A stretch of DNA of 9,578 nucleotides from an uncultured Alphaproteobacteria bacterium (GCA_937900425.1 CALCDT010000355.1:1-9578); one strand, 5' to 3'; positions 1 through 6,461 are shown, counted from the stretch's first letter. The notes: generated by a model not told the origin, from the letters alone. Translations and numbers: made by a program.

Positions 1-2702
1 TCGGCGCGACGGCGGCCGGCCTCTCCGGCGAGGAAGCGGCACGACGTCTCGCCGACCACGGCCGCAACCGCCTGCCCGAGCCGCCGCAGCGCGGGCCGCT
101 GCGCCGCTTCCTCGCCCAGTTCCACAACCTGCTGATCTACGTGCTGCTGGCCTCGGCGGCGATCACCGCCGGGTTGCAGCATCTCGTCGACACCCTCGTC
201 ATCCTCGCCGTCGTCGTCGCCAACGCGGTGATCGGCTTCATCCAGGAAGGGCGGGCCGAGCAGGCGATGGAGGCGATCCGCGGCATGCTCGCCCCCGAGG
301 CCGCGGTGCTGCGCGACGGGTCGCGCCACGCCGTGCCGGCCGAGGAACTGGTGCCCGGCGACGTCGTCCTCGTCGAGGCCGGCGACCGTGTCCCCGCCGA
401 CCTTCGCCTGATCGAGGCGAAGGGCCTCAAGGTCGAAGAGGCGGTGCTGACCGGCGAATCGGTGCCGGTCGACAAGAGCCTCGCTCCGGTCGCCGCCGCC
501 GCCCCGCTCGGCGACCGCGCCCCGATGCTGTTCAGCGGCACCCTCGTCGCCGCCGGCACCGGGCGCGGCGTCGTCGCCGCCACCGGCGCGCGGACCGAGA
601 TCGGACGGATCAGCGGCCTCATCGCCGGCGTCGAGACCCTGACGACGCCGCTCGTCCACCAGATGGACGTCTTCGCGCGCTGGCTGACGGCCTTCATCCT
701 CCTCGTCGCCGCGGCGCTGCTGGCCTATGGCGGCGCCGTCGGCACGATGCCCTTCGCCGACCTCTTCATGGCGGTGGTCGGCCTCTCGGTCGCCGCCATC
801 CCGGAAGGTCTGCCGGCGGTGCTGACGATCACGCTCGCCGTCGGCGTCCAGGCCATGGCCCGGCGCAACGCCATCGTCCGCCGCCTGCCGGCGATCGAGA
901 CCCTCGGCTCGGTCTCGGTGATCTGCACCGACAAGACCGGAACGCTGACCCGCAACGAGATGATGGCGGCGAGCCTCTGCGCCGCCGGAAGGCTCTATGC
1001 GGTCGACGGCGAGGGCTATGCGCCGATCGGCGCGGTTCGGCTCGGCGGGACGGCGCTCGCCCCGGCCGCCGATCCGCTGCTCACCGAATTCGCCCTCGCC
1101 GCCGCGCTCTGCAACGACGCGGTGCTCCACCCGCAGGAGGACGGCTGGCGCTCGGAGGGCGACCCGATGGAAGGGGCGCTGATGGCGCTCGCCGGCAAGA
1201 TCGCCGGCGCCGAAGCCGCTCGCATTCCCGGCGGGGGTCCCGGCGAGGGCGCCGTCCCGCAGACGTCCCCCTTTGCGGGATGGACGCGGGTCGACGCCGT
1301 ACCCTTCGACGCCGCCCATCGCTACATGGCCGTGCTGCACCACGGCCCCGCCGGTGAAGCCCGGCTCGACGTCAAGGGCGCCCCGGAGGCGGTGATCGCC
1401 CGGGCCGGCGACCAGCTCGGCGCCGACGGCCGGCCGGCGCCCCTCGAGCGCGCCCACTGGGAGGAGCAGGTCGAGCGGCTCGCCGCCGGCGGCCAGCGGG
1501 TGATCGCGGTGGCGAGGCGCTCGCTTCCGCCGGGCCACGGCGCGATCGGCGCGGACGACATCGACGGCCGGCTGACCCTGATCGGCCTGATCGGCCTCGT
1601 CGATCCGCCGCGGGCGGAAGCCGTGGCGGCGGTGGCCGAGTGCCTTTCCGCCGGCATCCGGGTCAAGATGATCACCGGCGACCACGCCGCGACGGCGCGC
1701 GCCATCGCCGCCGAGGTCGGCCTCGTCAACCGCGACGCCGTGCTGACCGGCGCCGACATCGAGATGATGGACGACGCGGCCCTCGCCGACGCCGCGCTCT
1801 CGACCGACATCTTCGCCCGCACCTCGCCCGCCGACAAGCTGCGCCTCGTCACCGCCCTGCAGGCGCGCGGCCTCACCGTCGCGATGACCGGCGACGGCGT
1901 CAACGACGCGCCGGCGCTGAAGCGCGCCGATGCCGGCATCGCCATGGGCCGCAAGGGCAGCGCCGCGGCGCGGGAGGCGGCCGACCTCGTGCTCGCCGAC
2001 GACAATTTCGCCTCGATCGTGGCCGCGGTGCGCGAGGGCAGGACGGTCTACGACAACATCCGCAAGGTGATCAGCTGGACGCTGCCGACCAACGCCGGCG
2101 AGGCCATGACCATCATCCTCGCCCTCCTCGCCGGCCTGTCGCTGCCGATCACCGCGGTGCAGATCCTCTGGATCAACCTGATCACGGCGGCGACCCTCGG
2201 CCTCGCCCTCGCCTTCGAGCCGACCGAGCCCGGCACCATGCGCCGTCCGCCGCGACCGCGCGGCGAGCCGCTGCTCGGCGCCGACCTCGTCTGGCACATC
2301 GTCCTCGTCTCGACGCTGTTCCTCGCCGCGGTGTTCGGAATGCACAGCTTCGCGATCGCCCGCGGCCACGACGAGGCGACGGCGCGCACGCTGGCGATGA
2401 ACACCATCGTCGTGCTCGAGATCTTCCACCTGTTCTTCATCCGCAACATCTACGGCACGTCGCTGACGCTGGCCGCGGTCAAGGGCACACGGGCGGTGTG
2501 GATCTGCGTCGTCGTCGTCACCCTGGCTCAGTTCGCGGTGACCTACCTGCCGCCGGCGCAGGCGCTGCTCGGCACGCGGGCGATCAGTGTCGCCGACGGT
2601 GTGCTGGTCGTCGCCGTCGGCGTCGTGTTCTTCGGCCTCGTCGAGATCGAGAAGCAGATGCGGCTCGCCCTGCGCGGCCCGGCCCGCTCCCGGCCGGGCT
2701 GA
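1..2702 (+). CDS. P-type cation-transporting ATPase (P2-like), 5' end outside the window
   Basis: An inner-membrane ATP-driven cation pump. The reading frame is open from position 3, so 899 residues are visible and only a short N-terminal piece is missing; the GTG at 141 lies inside the first membrane segment and is not the start. The N-terminal cation-ATPase domain (GLSGEEAARRLADHGRNRLPE) comes first, then the M1-M2 region (about residues 40-85 of the visible part), the actuator-domain TGES (150), the M4 motif PEGLP (267), the phosphorylation site DKTGT with D310, the nucleotide-domain motif KGAPE (458), MITGD (556), the hinge TGDGVND (629), and the M5-M10 membrane block. M5 keeps the N697/E700 pair of calcium pumps, and M6 reads WINLITA with N725 and T728 but alanine at 729, where calcium pumps have aspartate. 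By family this is a P2 pump near the PacL/PMA1-type bacterial ATPases. The transported ion cannot be fixed from sequence. It converges on the next gene with a 124-base gap. Confidence 0.93.
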   Translation, partial: GATAAGLSGEEAARRLADHGRNRLPEPPQRGPLRRFLAQFHNLLIYVLLASAAITAGLQHLVDTLVILAVVVANAVIGFIQEGRAEQAMEAIRGMLAPEAAVLRDGSRHAVPAEELVPGDVVLVEAGDRVPADLRLIEAKGLKVEEAVLTGESVPVDKSLAPVAAAAPLGDRAPMLFSGTLVAAGTGRGVVAATGARTEIGRISGLIAGVETLTTPLVHQMDVFARWLTAFILLVAAALLAYGGAVGTMPFADLFMAVVGLSVAAIPEGLPAVLTITLAVGVQAMARRNAIVRRLPAIETLGSVSVICTDKTGTLTRNEMMAASLCAAGRLYAVDGEGYAPIGAVRLGGTALAPAADPLLTEFALAAALCNDAVLHPQEDGWRSEGDPMEGALMALAGKIAGAEAARIPGGGPGEGAVPQTSPFAGWTRVDAVPFDAAHRYMAVLHHGPAGEARLDVKGAPEAVIARAGDQLGADGRPAPLERAHWEEQVERLAAGGQRVIAVARRSLPPGHGAIGADDIDGRLTLIGLIGLVDPPRAEAVAAVAECLSAGIRVKMITGDHAATARAIAAEVGLVNRDAVLTGADIEMMDDAALADAALSTDIFARTSPADKLRLVTALQARGLTVAMTGDGVNDAPALKRADAGIAMGRKGSAAAREAADLVLADDNFASIVAAVREGRTVYDNIRKVISWTLPTNAGEAMTIILALLAGLSLPITAVQILWINLITAATLGLALAFEPTEPGTMRRPPRPRGEPLLGADLVWHIVLVSTLFLAAVFGMHSFAIARGHDEATARTLAMNTIVVLEIFHLFFIRNIYGTSLTLAAVKGTRAVWICVVVVTLAQFAVTYLPPAQALLGTRAISVADGVLVVAVGVVFFGLVEIEKQMRLALRGPARSRPG

Positions 2703-2826
2703 CCGGCCGCGGCGACGGGGTCCGGATCGACGGAAAACGAATGGGGACGGACGTCGCGCCGGTGGGCGCACGGCGTCCGGCGCCCGTGGGAGCGGCGGTG
2801 GCTCGGGCGGTGCCTCGGGCCGGGGC

Positions 2827-3612
2827 TCAGGTGGCGCGGGACGCCATCGCCTCGATCGCCGACAGCAGCCGGTCGATGTCCTGCGGCCGCGACAGGCGGT
2901 GGTCGCCGTCCTTGACGAGGGTGAGGACGACGTCGCCCTGCGGCAGGCATTCGGTGAGGGCGAGCGCGTGGCGCCACGGCACGTCGGCGTCCTCGCAGCC
3001 CTGGAGGATGTGGACCGGGCAGGCGACGTCGATCGGGCCGCCGAGCAGCAGGTGGTCGCGGCCGTCCTCGATCAGGGCGCGGGTGATGACGATGCCCTCG
3101 CCGTAGTCGCTCGGCCGCCGGGTGCGACCCTCCTCGAGGATCTGCCGGCGCATCTCGCCGGTGAAGGCCGGCCACATCAGCGCCTCGGTGAAATCCGGCG
3201 CCGGCGCGATCAGCACCAGGCCGGCGAGGCGGGCGCCGTCGCCGCGGCGGGCGAGGAGGCGGGCGACCAGCAGGGCGATCCAGCCACCCATCGACGAGCC
3301 GACGAGAATCACCGGCCCCGGAGCGAAGGCGTCGATCACCGCCGCCGCCTCCTCGAACCAGCGCCCGATCGTGCCCTTCTCGAAATCGCCGCCGGAGGCA
3401 CCGTGGCCGGAATAGTCGAAGCGCACCACCGCCCGGCCCCCGGCGCGGGCGTGGGCGGCGACCGCCTCGGCCTTCGAGCCGGTCATGTCGGAGACGAAGC
3501 CGCCGAGCCAGACGATCGTCGGCCCGCGGCCGGGCGCCGCGATCACCGCGATCTCGCGCGCCGCCTCGCCCTCGCCCACCGTCAGCCGGTGCCGGATCTC
3601 GCCGTCGTCCAT
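2827..3612 (-). CDS. Alpha/beta hydrolase, ABHD10-like (serine esterase/thioesterase)
   Basis: A 261-residue cytoplasmic alpha/beta-hydrolase. The nucleophile elbow is GSSMG with S107; the probable acid is D208 in CEDADVPW and the histidine is H238 in DGDHR, giving an ordered Ser-Asp-His triad. The segments RFDYSGHG (64-71), ILVGSSMGGW (102-111) and PVHILQGCEDADVPW closely resemble human ABHD10, a mitochondrial acyl-thioesterase/esterase. Deacylation of a small or lipid acyl ester is therefore a reasonable family-level inference; the substrate is unknown. The ATG at 3612 was chosen because GGAGGGG lies 8 bases upstream and the family homology begins there. The frame stays open to an ATG at 3813, but those 67 extra residues are Arg/Pro-rich and match nothing I recognise. 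No signal peptide is visible. The gene is divergent from infC and convergent with the ATPase. I saw no good promoter on this strand in the GC-rich stretch just upstream. Confidence 0.88.
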   Translation of the reverse strand: MDDGEIRHRLTVGEGEAAREIAVIAAPGRGPTIVWLGGFVSDMTGSKAEAVAAHARAGGRAVVRFDYSGHGASGGDFEKGTIGRWFEEAAAVIDAFAPGPVILVGSSMGGWIALLVARLLARRGDGARLAGLVLIAPAPDFTEALMWPAFTGEMRRQILEEGRTRRPSDYGEGIVITRALIEDGRDHLLLGGPIDVACPVHILQGCEDADVPWRHALALTECLPQGDVVLTLVKDGDHRLSRPQDIDRLLSAIEAMASRAT

Positions 3613-3745
3613 GGTCGTCGCCCCTCCCTCTCGCCGTCGCACCGCCCGTCGGGTCGCGCGCCGCAGCACCGGTCCGCGGGCGGCCGAGGGCGGGACGGCG
3701 ACCGCCGGACCCGGCCGTAACCGCTCGCCGCGCCGGACGCAAGCC

Positions 3746-3774
3746 TTGACATTTTCGCGGTTTCGCCCGATTTT
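3746..3774 (+). promoter_or_regulatory. Candidate sigma-70 promoter for infC
   Basis: A perfect TTGACA at 3746-3751 is followed by 17 bases and GATTTT at 3769-3774, which matches TATAAT at only three of six positions. The stretch around it is the most AT-rich part of the intergenic region. It points toward infC, whose start is about 500 bases downstream. The -35 box is convincing and the -10 box is not, so a start further downstream is possible. Confidence 0.45.
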
Positions 3775-4085
3775 CCCCGAAGGTCGTATCGCAAGGTGAC
3801 GGTCCGCGTTCAAGCCTCGCCTCCTCGCTCGCGCGTGTGGGGCCTTTGTCGTTTCCTTCTCACCCTCTTCCTTCGTCGCTTCGGCAGATCGGGGGTGTGC
3901 GAAAGAGGACGGCAGAGTGACGGGGCGCGATCCGCCCGGGTCGCGAAAGCGGTCGTCACGACGGTCCCCGCGCGAGCGGCGGTCACGACAGAAGAAGAAG
4001 CACGACGCGTCCTTCCCTCCCTGGACGGGGACCGGTCGCGAGGGAGATCGCCCACCGTGCCGGCAACGGCCGGCGGGCCGACCAT

Positions 4086-4113
4086 CCGTTCAGACACGAG
4101 CCGTTCAGGCACG
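4086..4113 (+). repeat. Imperfect 13-base direct repeat in the infC leader
   Basis: CCGTTCAGACACG (4086-4098) is repeated as CCGTTCAGGCACG (4101-4113), with one mismatch and a 15-base period. A third CCGTTCAG followed by AGCAC lies at 4290-4302, ten bases into infC. It could be a protein or RNA contact site, or chance; nothing in the sequence decides this. Confidence 0.5.
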
Positions 4114-4280
4114 CGCCGCAAAGGCACGTGGCCGTCCAGAGTGGGGTGGTCCGCAACCGGATCGCCCCGGCACGAGGTAAAGACAGCCGTCGTGGCGCCC
4201 GCGCCGCGATCCCCGCCCGGCCATCGCGCCGCAGGGGTCCGGCGAGGGCAACCCGTCGTCAGCAAGAGGAGAACGATACT

Positions 4281-4817
4281 ATTCGTCGCCCGTTCAGAGC
4301 ACCGCCGCCCACCAAGGAAGGGCCGCGCATCAACCGCGAAATCCGCGTTCCCGAAGTCCAGCTGATCGGCGAGGACGGCACCAACGTCGGTGTCATCCCG
4401 ATCCAGGAAGCCTTGGGCATGGCCGCAGAGGCGGGCCTCGACCTCGTCGAGATCTCGCCCAATTCCGCGCCGCCCGTCTGCAAGATCCTCGACTACGGAC
4501 GCTACAAGTTCACGTCGCAGAAGAAGGCCGCCGAGGCCCGCAAGAAGCAGAAGATCGTCGAGATCAAAGAGATCAAGATGCGGCCGAACATCGACACCCA
4601 CGATTACGAGGTGAAGATGAAGGCCATGGAACGCTTCTTCGAGGAAGGCGACAAGGTCAAGGTCACCCTGCGCTTCCGCGGCCGCGAGATGGCGCACCAG
4701 GACCTCGGCTACAAGCTGCTGATGAAGGTCAAGGAAGAGACCGGCGAGATCGCCAAGGTCGAGGCCGAGCCGCGGCTCGAGGGCCGGCAGATGGTGATGC
4801 TGCTGGCGCCGCGCTGA
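4281..4817 (+). CDS. infC: Translation initiation factor IF-3, probable ATT start
   Basis: IF-3 binds the 30S subunit, prevents premature joining of 50S and checks start-codon pairing. From ATT at 4281 the protein has 178 residues, almost the size of E. coli IF-3. The N-domain holds EAGLDLVEISPN (about 50-61) and the IF-3 signature KILDYGRYKF (68-77). A basic linker KKAAEARKKQK (81-91) leads to the C-domain with KEIKMRPNID and RFRGREMAHQ (131-140), ending in LLAPR. The start is chosen because AGGAG (4267-4271) lies 9 bases before ATT, because RRPFRAPPP right after it is the normal alphaproteobacterial IF-3 N-terminus, and because infC is known to use AUU in E. coli, where IF-3 represses its own translation through it. 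The nearest ordinary in-frame starts, GTG at 4128 and 4146, lack a ribosome-binding site and would add a foreign-looking Arg-rich tail. The gene appears monocistronic, bounded by a terminator. Confidence 0.95.
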   Translation: MRRPFRAPPPTKEGPRINREIRVPEVQLIGEDGTNVGVIPIQEALGMAAEAGLDLVEISPNSAPPVCKILDYGRYKFTSQKKAAEARKKQKIVEIKEIKMRPNIDTHDYEVKMKAMERFFEEGDKVKVTLRFRGREMAHQDLGYKLLMKVKEETGEIAKVEAEPRLEGRQMVMLLAPR

Positions 4818-4866
4818 GCGCGCAGGCTCGCCGCCGGCGACCGGTCCGGTCATGATCGACGACGAG

Positions 4867-4892
4867 GCGGCGGGGGCTTTCCCCGCCGCTTC
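4867..4892 (+). terminator. Intrinsic terminator of infC
   Basis: A perfect 9-base stem, GCGGCGGGG (4867-4875) and CCCCGCCGC (4881-4889), closes a 5-base loop and is followed by a short T-containing run (TTCCGTTTC). It lies 49 bases after the infC stop and separates infC from the downstream genes. Confidence 0.8.
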
Positions 4893-4940
4893 CGTTTCAA
4901 GGGGCTGCCGGGCATGGCGCCCCCCGCGCTTCGCCGCCCC

Positions 4941-4974
4941 GCGCGCCCGCATGCCTCGCGCGCCCGCATGCCTC
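4941..4974 (+). repeat. 17-base perfect tandem repeat, two copies
   Basis: GCGCGCCCGCATGCCTC is present at 4941-4957 and again, directly abutting, at 4958-4974; a third copy starts (GCGC) and then diverges. It lies in the gene-free stretch between the infC terminator and the DLH gene. It is probably a slippage duplication. Confidence 0.7.
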
Positions 4975-5044
4975 GCGCTCCGGCGGGCCCGGCGCGTCTC
5001 CCCCTCCCCGCCGGCCCTCCCTGGTCGCCGTCCCGGACCGCTTC

Positions 5045-5100
5045 CCGATCACCCGCCTCCCGATCACCCCCCTTCCCGATCACCCGCGTGCCGATCACCC
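5045..5100 (+). repeat. Four spaced copies of CCGATCACCC
   Basis: CCGATCACCC occurs exactly at 5045-5054, 5060-5069, 5076-5085 and 5091-5100, at spacings of 15, 16 and 15 bases with divergent spacers. The core is conserved while the spacers vary, which fits either an array of binding sites or a degenerating minisatellite. The array ends 113 bases before the DLH start codon. Confidence 0.75.
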
Positions 5101-5111
5101 GATTGTGATCG
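5092..5111. promoter_or_regulatory. Inverted repeat CGATCAC-N6-GTGATCG (possible operator)
   Basis: The last copy of the CCGATCACCC array forms a perfect 7-base inverted repeat with GTGATCG at 5105-5111 across a 6-base spacer. The geometry would suit a dimeric regulator of the DLH gene downstream. A chance match is possible, since only one copy in the array has the second arm. Confidence 0.35.
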
Positions 5112-5152
5112 CCTGCCGCCGCCGTCGCGGCACGCGCCGGCCCGCCCCGCGG

Positions 5153-5208
5153 TTGTCACCGGCGCCGGCGGCCCCATGTCGTCGGCATCCGACGTCATCG
5201 AGGAGGAG
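5153..5208 (+). promoter_or_regulatory. Weak promoter candidate, small hairpin and ribosome-binding site before the DLH gene
   Basis: TTGTCA at 5153-5158 matches five of six -35 positions, but no good -10 box follows at 16-18 bases (CATGTC is the nearest), so the promoter is uncertain. CGTCGG (5180-5185) and CCGACG (5189-5194) form a 6-base stem with a 3-base loop. A strong AGGAGGAG (5201-5208) stands 5 bases before the ATG at 5214 and fixes the start of that gene. Confidence 0.4.
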
Positions 5209-5213
5209 ACGAC

Positions 5214-5972
5214 ATGACGAGACCCTTCGCCACCCTTTCCGCCACCGCCATCGTGCTCGCCGCCGGCACGGCCCTCGCCGGTGCCGGCGAAACCGTGACC
5301 TATCGCGCCGGCGACCTCGAGATGGAGGGCTATTTCGCCAAGGCCGAAGGCGAGGCCAAGGGGGCCGTGATGCTGATCCACGACTGGGACGGCCTCGACG
5401 ATTACGAGAAGAAGCGGGCCGACATGGTCGCCGCCCTCGGCTACGACGCCTTCGCCGTCGACCTCTACGGCAAGGGCAACCGGCCGGAGACGATGGAGGC
5501 GCGCCAGGCCGAGACGAAGAAGCTCTACGGCGACCGGCCGCTGATGCGCGAGCGCCTGATGGCCGGGATGTCGCAGATGAGCGAGATGAGCGGCGCCGGC
5601 AAGGCCGTCGTCGCCGGCTACTGCTTCGGCGGCGCGGCGGCGCTCGAACTGGCGCGCTCGGGCGAGGCCGAGGCCGTCGCCGGCTACGTCAGCTTCCACG
5701 GCGGCCTCGACACCCCGGAAGGCCAGAGCTATCCGGAAAACACCCCGCCGCTGCTGATCGCCCACGGCGGCGCCGACACCTCGGTGACGATGGCCGCGGT
5801 CGCCGGTCTGTCCGAGGAGCTCGAGGCGGCGAAGGTCCCCTACGAGATCGAGGTCTATTCCGGCGCGCCCCACGCCTTCACCGTCTTCGGCTCCGACCGC
5901 TACCGCGAGGAAGCCGACGCCAAGTCGTGGGCGTCCTTCGAGACCTTCCTCGGCGAACGGCTGGCGATGTGA
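5214..5972 (+). CDS. Dienelactone hydrolase family protein, probably exported
   Basis: A 252-residue alpha/beta hydrolase of the DLH family, which uses a Cys-Asp-His triad to open lactones or cleave esters. The nucleophile is C137 in GYCFGG (135-140), the acid D188 in HGGADTS and the base H220 in GAPHAFTVF. The oxyanion-side segment reads LIHDWDGLDDY (54-64). The first 23 residues look like a Sec signal peptide: a short basic start, a hydrophobic Ala/Leu/Val core, and ALA before GAGET, suggesting cleavage near residue 22-24 and a periplasmic enzyme. The aromatic-degradation enzymes of this family are cytoplasmic, so this is more likely a general periplasmic esterase-like member of unknown substrate. 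The ATG follows AGGAGGAG by 5 bases. It stands alone between the infC terminator and two hairpins after its stop, and no aromatic-degradation genes are adjacent. Confidence 0.9.
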   Translation: MTRPFATLSATAIVLAAGTALAGAGETVTYRAGDLEMEGYFAKAEGEAKGAVMLIHDWDGLDDYEKKRADMVAALGYDAFAVDLYGKGNRPETMEARQAETKKLYGDRPLMRERLMAGMSQMSEMSGAGKAVVAGYCFGGAAALELARSGEAEAVAGYVSFHGGLDTPEGQSYPENTPPLLIAHGGADTSVTMAAVAGLSEELEAAKVPYEIEVYSGAPHAFTVFGSDRYREEADAKSWASFETFLGERLAM

Positions 5973-6048
5973 CGGCGGGCGTCGAACGGTTCGGCCCGCC
6001 GAAGCGTTCGATGCGAAGACCTGCCCGGCCGGCCCCCGCCGGCCGGGC
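5973..6048 (+). terminator. Two consecutive GC-rich hairpins after the DLH gene
   Basis: CGGCGGGC (5973-5980) pairs with GCCCGCCG (5994-6001) directly after the DLH stop. A second, stronger hairpin has an 11-base perfect stem, GCCCGGCCGGC (6023-6033) and GCCGGCCGGGC (6038-6048), with a CCCC loop. Only GTTGT follows it, so a T-run is nearly absent. It would act as a weak terminator, or as an RNA 3'-end stabiliser that also lies inside the presumed start region of the DUF1810 gene. Confidence 0.55.
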
Positions 6049-6340
6049 GTTGTCGCAACGCTATGCGATCTCCTCGCTCGACGAGGCGCGGTCCTATCTC
6101 GCCGACCCGGTGCTCGGCCCGCGCCTCGAGGACTGCACCCGCCTCGTCCTCGCCCAGCAGGGCCGCTCGCTCGCCCACGTCCTCGGGCCGGTCGATGCGC
6201 AGAAGTTCCACTCGTCGATGACGCTGTTCGCGCGGGCGGCGCCCGAGGCGCCCCATTTCCGCGAGGCGCTCGACGCCTTCTTCGGCGGCGAGGAGGACGA
6301 GGCGACGATCGCCCGGCTCGGGCTCGACCGGCCCGGCTGA
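6011..6340 (+). pseudogene. DUF1810 family protein, N-terminally truncated
   Basis: From ATG at 6011 the frame gives 109 residues. From about residue 18 on it is a good DUF1810 (COG5579) match: RYAISSLDEARSYLADPVLG, CTRLVLAQQGRS, then SSMTLFARAAPE and FFGGEEDEATIARLG. Full-length members are about 140 residues and begin with a segment around a SHWMWF-like motif. That first third (about 45 residues) is absent, because the bases where it should be belong to the DLH gene and its hairpins. The N-terminus instead reads MRRPARPAPAGRALS, encoded by the hairpin DNA. There is no convincing ribosome-binding site; an alternative TTG lies at 6050. The rest has no stop or frameshift and keeps strong G/C third-position bias, so the loss is either recent or the short form is still made. 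The family has no established function. Best read as a 5'-deleted gene, less likely a functional mini-version. Confidence 0.6.
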
Positions 6341-6426
6341 GGCGGCGGCGGTCGTCCCCCGATTCACCTTCGCCGGCAGGGAGCGGCGAGGAGGCGAAGA
6401 TCCGCGCGAATCCGCCTCTCCCGCCC

Positions 6427-6455
6427 TTGCCTTTCCGTCGTCCTGCGCCTATAAG
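6427..6455 (+). promoter_or_regulatory. Sigma-70-type promoter for rpmI-rplT
   Basis: TTGCCT (6427-6432) and TATAAG (6450-6455) are separated by exactly 17 bases. They match the consensus at four and five of six positions, the best overall pair in the window. Transcription would start near 6462, leaving a leader of about 200 bases before rpmI. Confidence 0.65.
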
Positions 6456-6461
6456 GCCGCC

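Larger units (their letters stand above)
3613..4280. other. Divergent intergenic region and probable long infC leader (no gene supported)
   Basis: This stretch of 668 bases lies between the hydrolase start and the infC start. Several frames are open, as is usual at this GC content, but the peptides they give are Arg/Ser/Pro-rich, have no good ribosome-binding sites and look like nothing known, so no gene is called. It contains one candidate plus-strand promoter (3746-3774), a repeated GTCACGAC (3955-3962 and 3982-3989) and a 13-base near-repeat CCGTTCAGRCACG (4086-4098 and 4101-4113). If the promoter is real, the infC transcript carries an untranslated leader of about 500 bases. The frame of infC itself is open back to a TGA at 3918, with GTG codons at 4128 and 4146 as the only common starts. 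An N-terminal extension therefore cannot be excluded from sequence alone, but looks unlikely. Confidence 0.6.

Noticed and set aside
1255..1280. 7-base inverted repeat TCCCGCA/TGCGGGA inside the ATPase nucleotide domain
   Set aside because: Lies in a Gly/Pro-rich coding loop, has a 12-base loop and no T-run; expected by chance in such DNA.
2703..2826. Possible bidirectional terminator between the convergent ATPase and hydrolase genes
   Set aside because: The best pairing (GGGCGC 2764-2769 with GCGCCC 2780-2785) is only 6 bases with a 10-base loop and no T-run on either strand.
1640..3106. Long plus-strand open frame of 488 codons overlapping the ATPase
   Set aside because: Arg-rich shadow in the +1 frame of the ATPase, whose own frame has all family motifs.
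2543..3742. Long minus-strand open frame of 399 codons over the hydrolase
   Set aside because: Shadow frame of the ABHD10-like gene; Arg/Pro/Gly-rich with no motif.
3917..4180. Arg-rich 87-codon open frame (GTG start) in the infC leader
   Set aside because: Weak start context and composition typical of non-coding GC-rich DNA; kept only as a possibility within the leader finding.
4128..4280. In-frame 51-residue N-terminal extension of IF-3 from GTG 4128
   Set aside because: No ribosome-binding site, Arg/Pro-rich composition with no family resemblance, while ATT 4281 has a good Shine-Dalgarno and the correct N-terminus.
3796..4365. Plus-strand open frame of 189 codons across the infC leader
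   Set aside because: It overlaps the start of infC in another frame, has low-complexity Arg/Ser/Pro content, no ribosome-binding site and no recognisable domain.
5045..5100. CRISPR-like array
   Set aside because: Repeats of 10 bases with 5-6 base spacers are far too short, and no cas genes are present.
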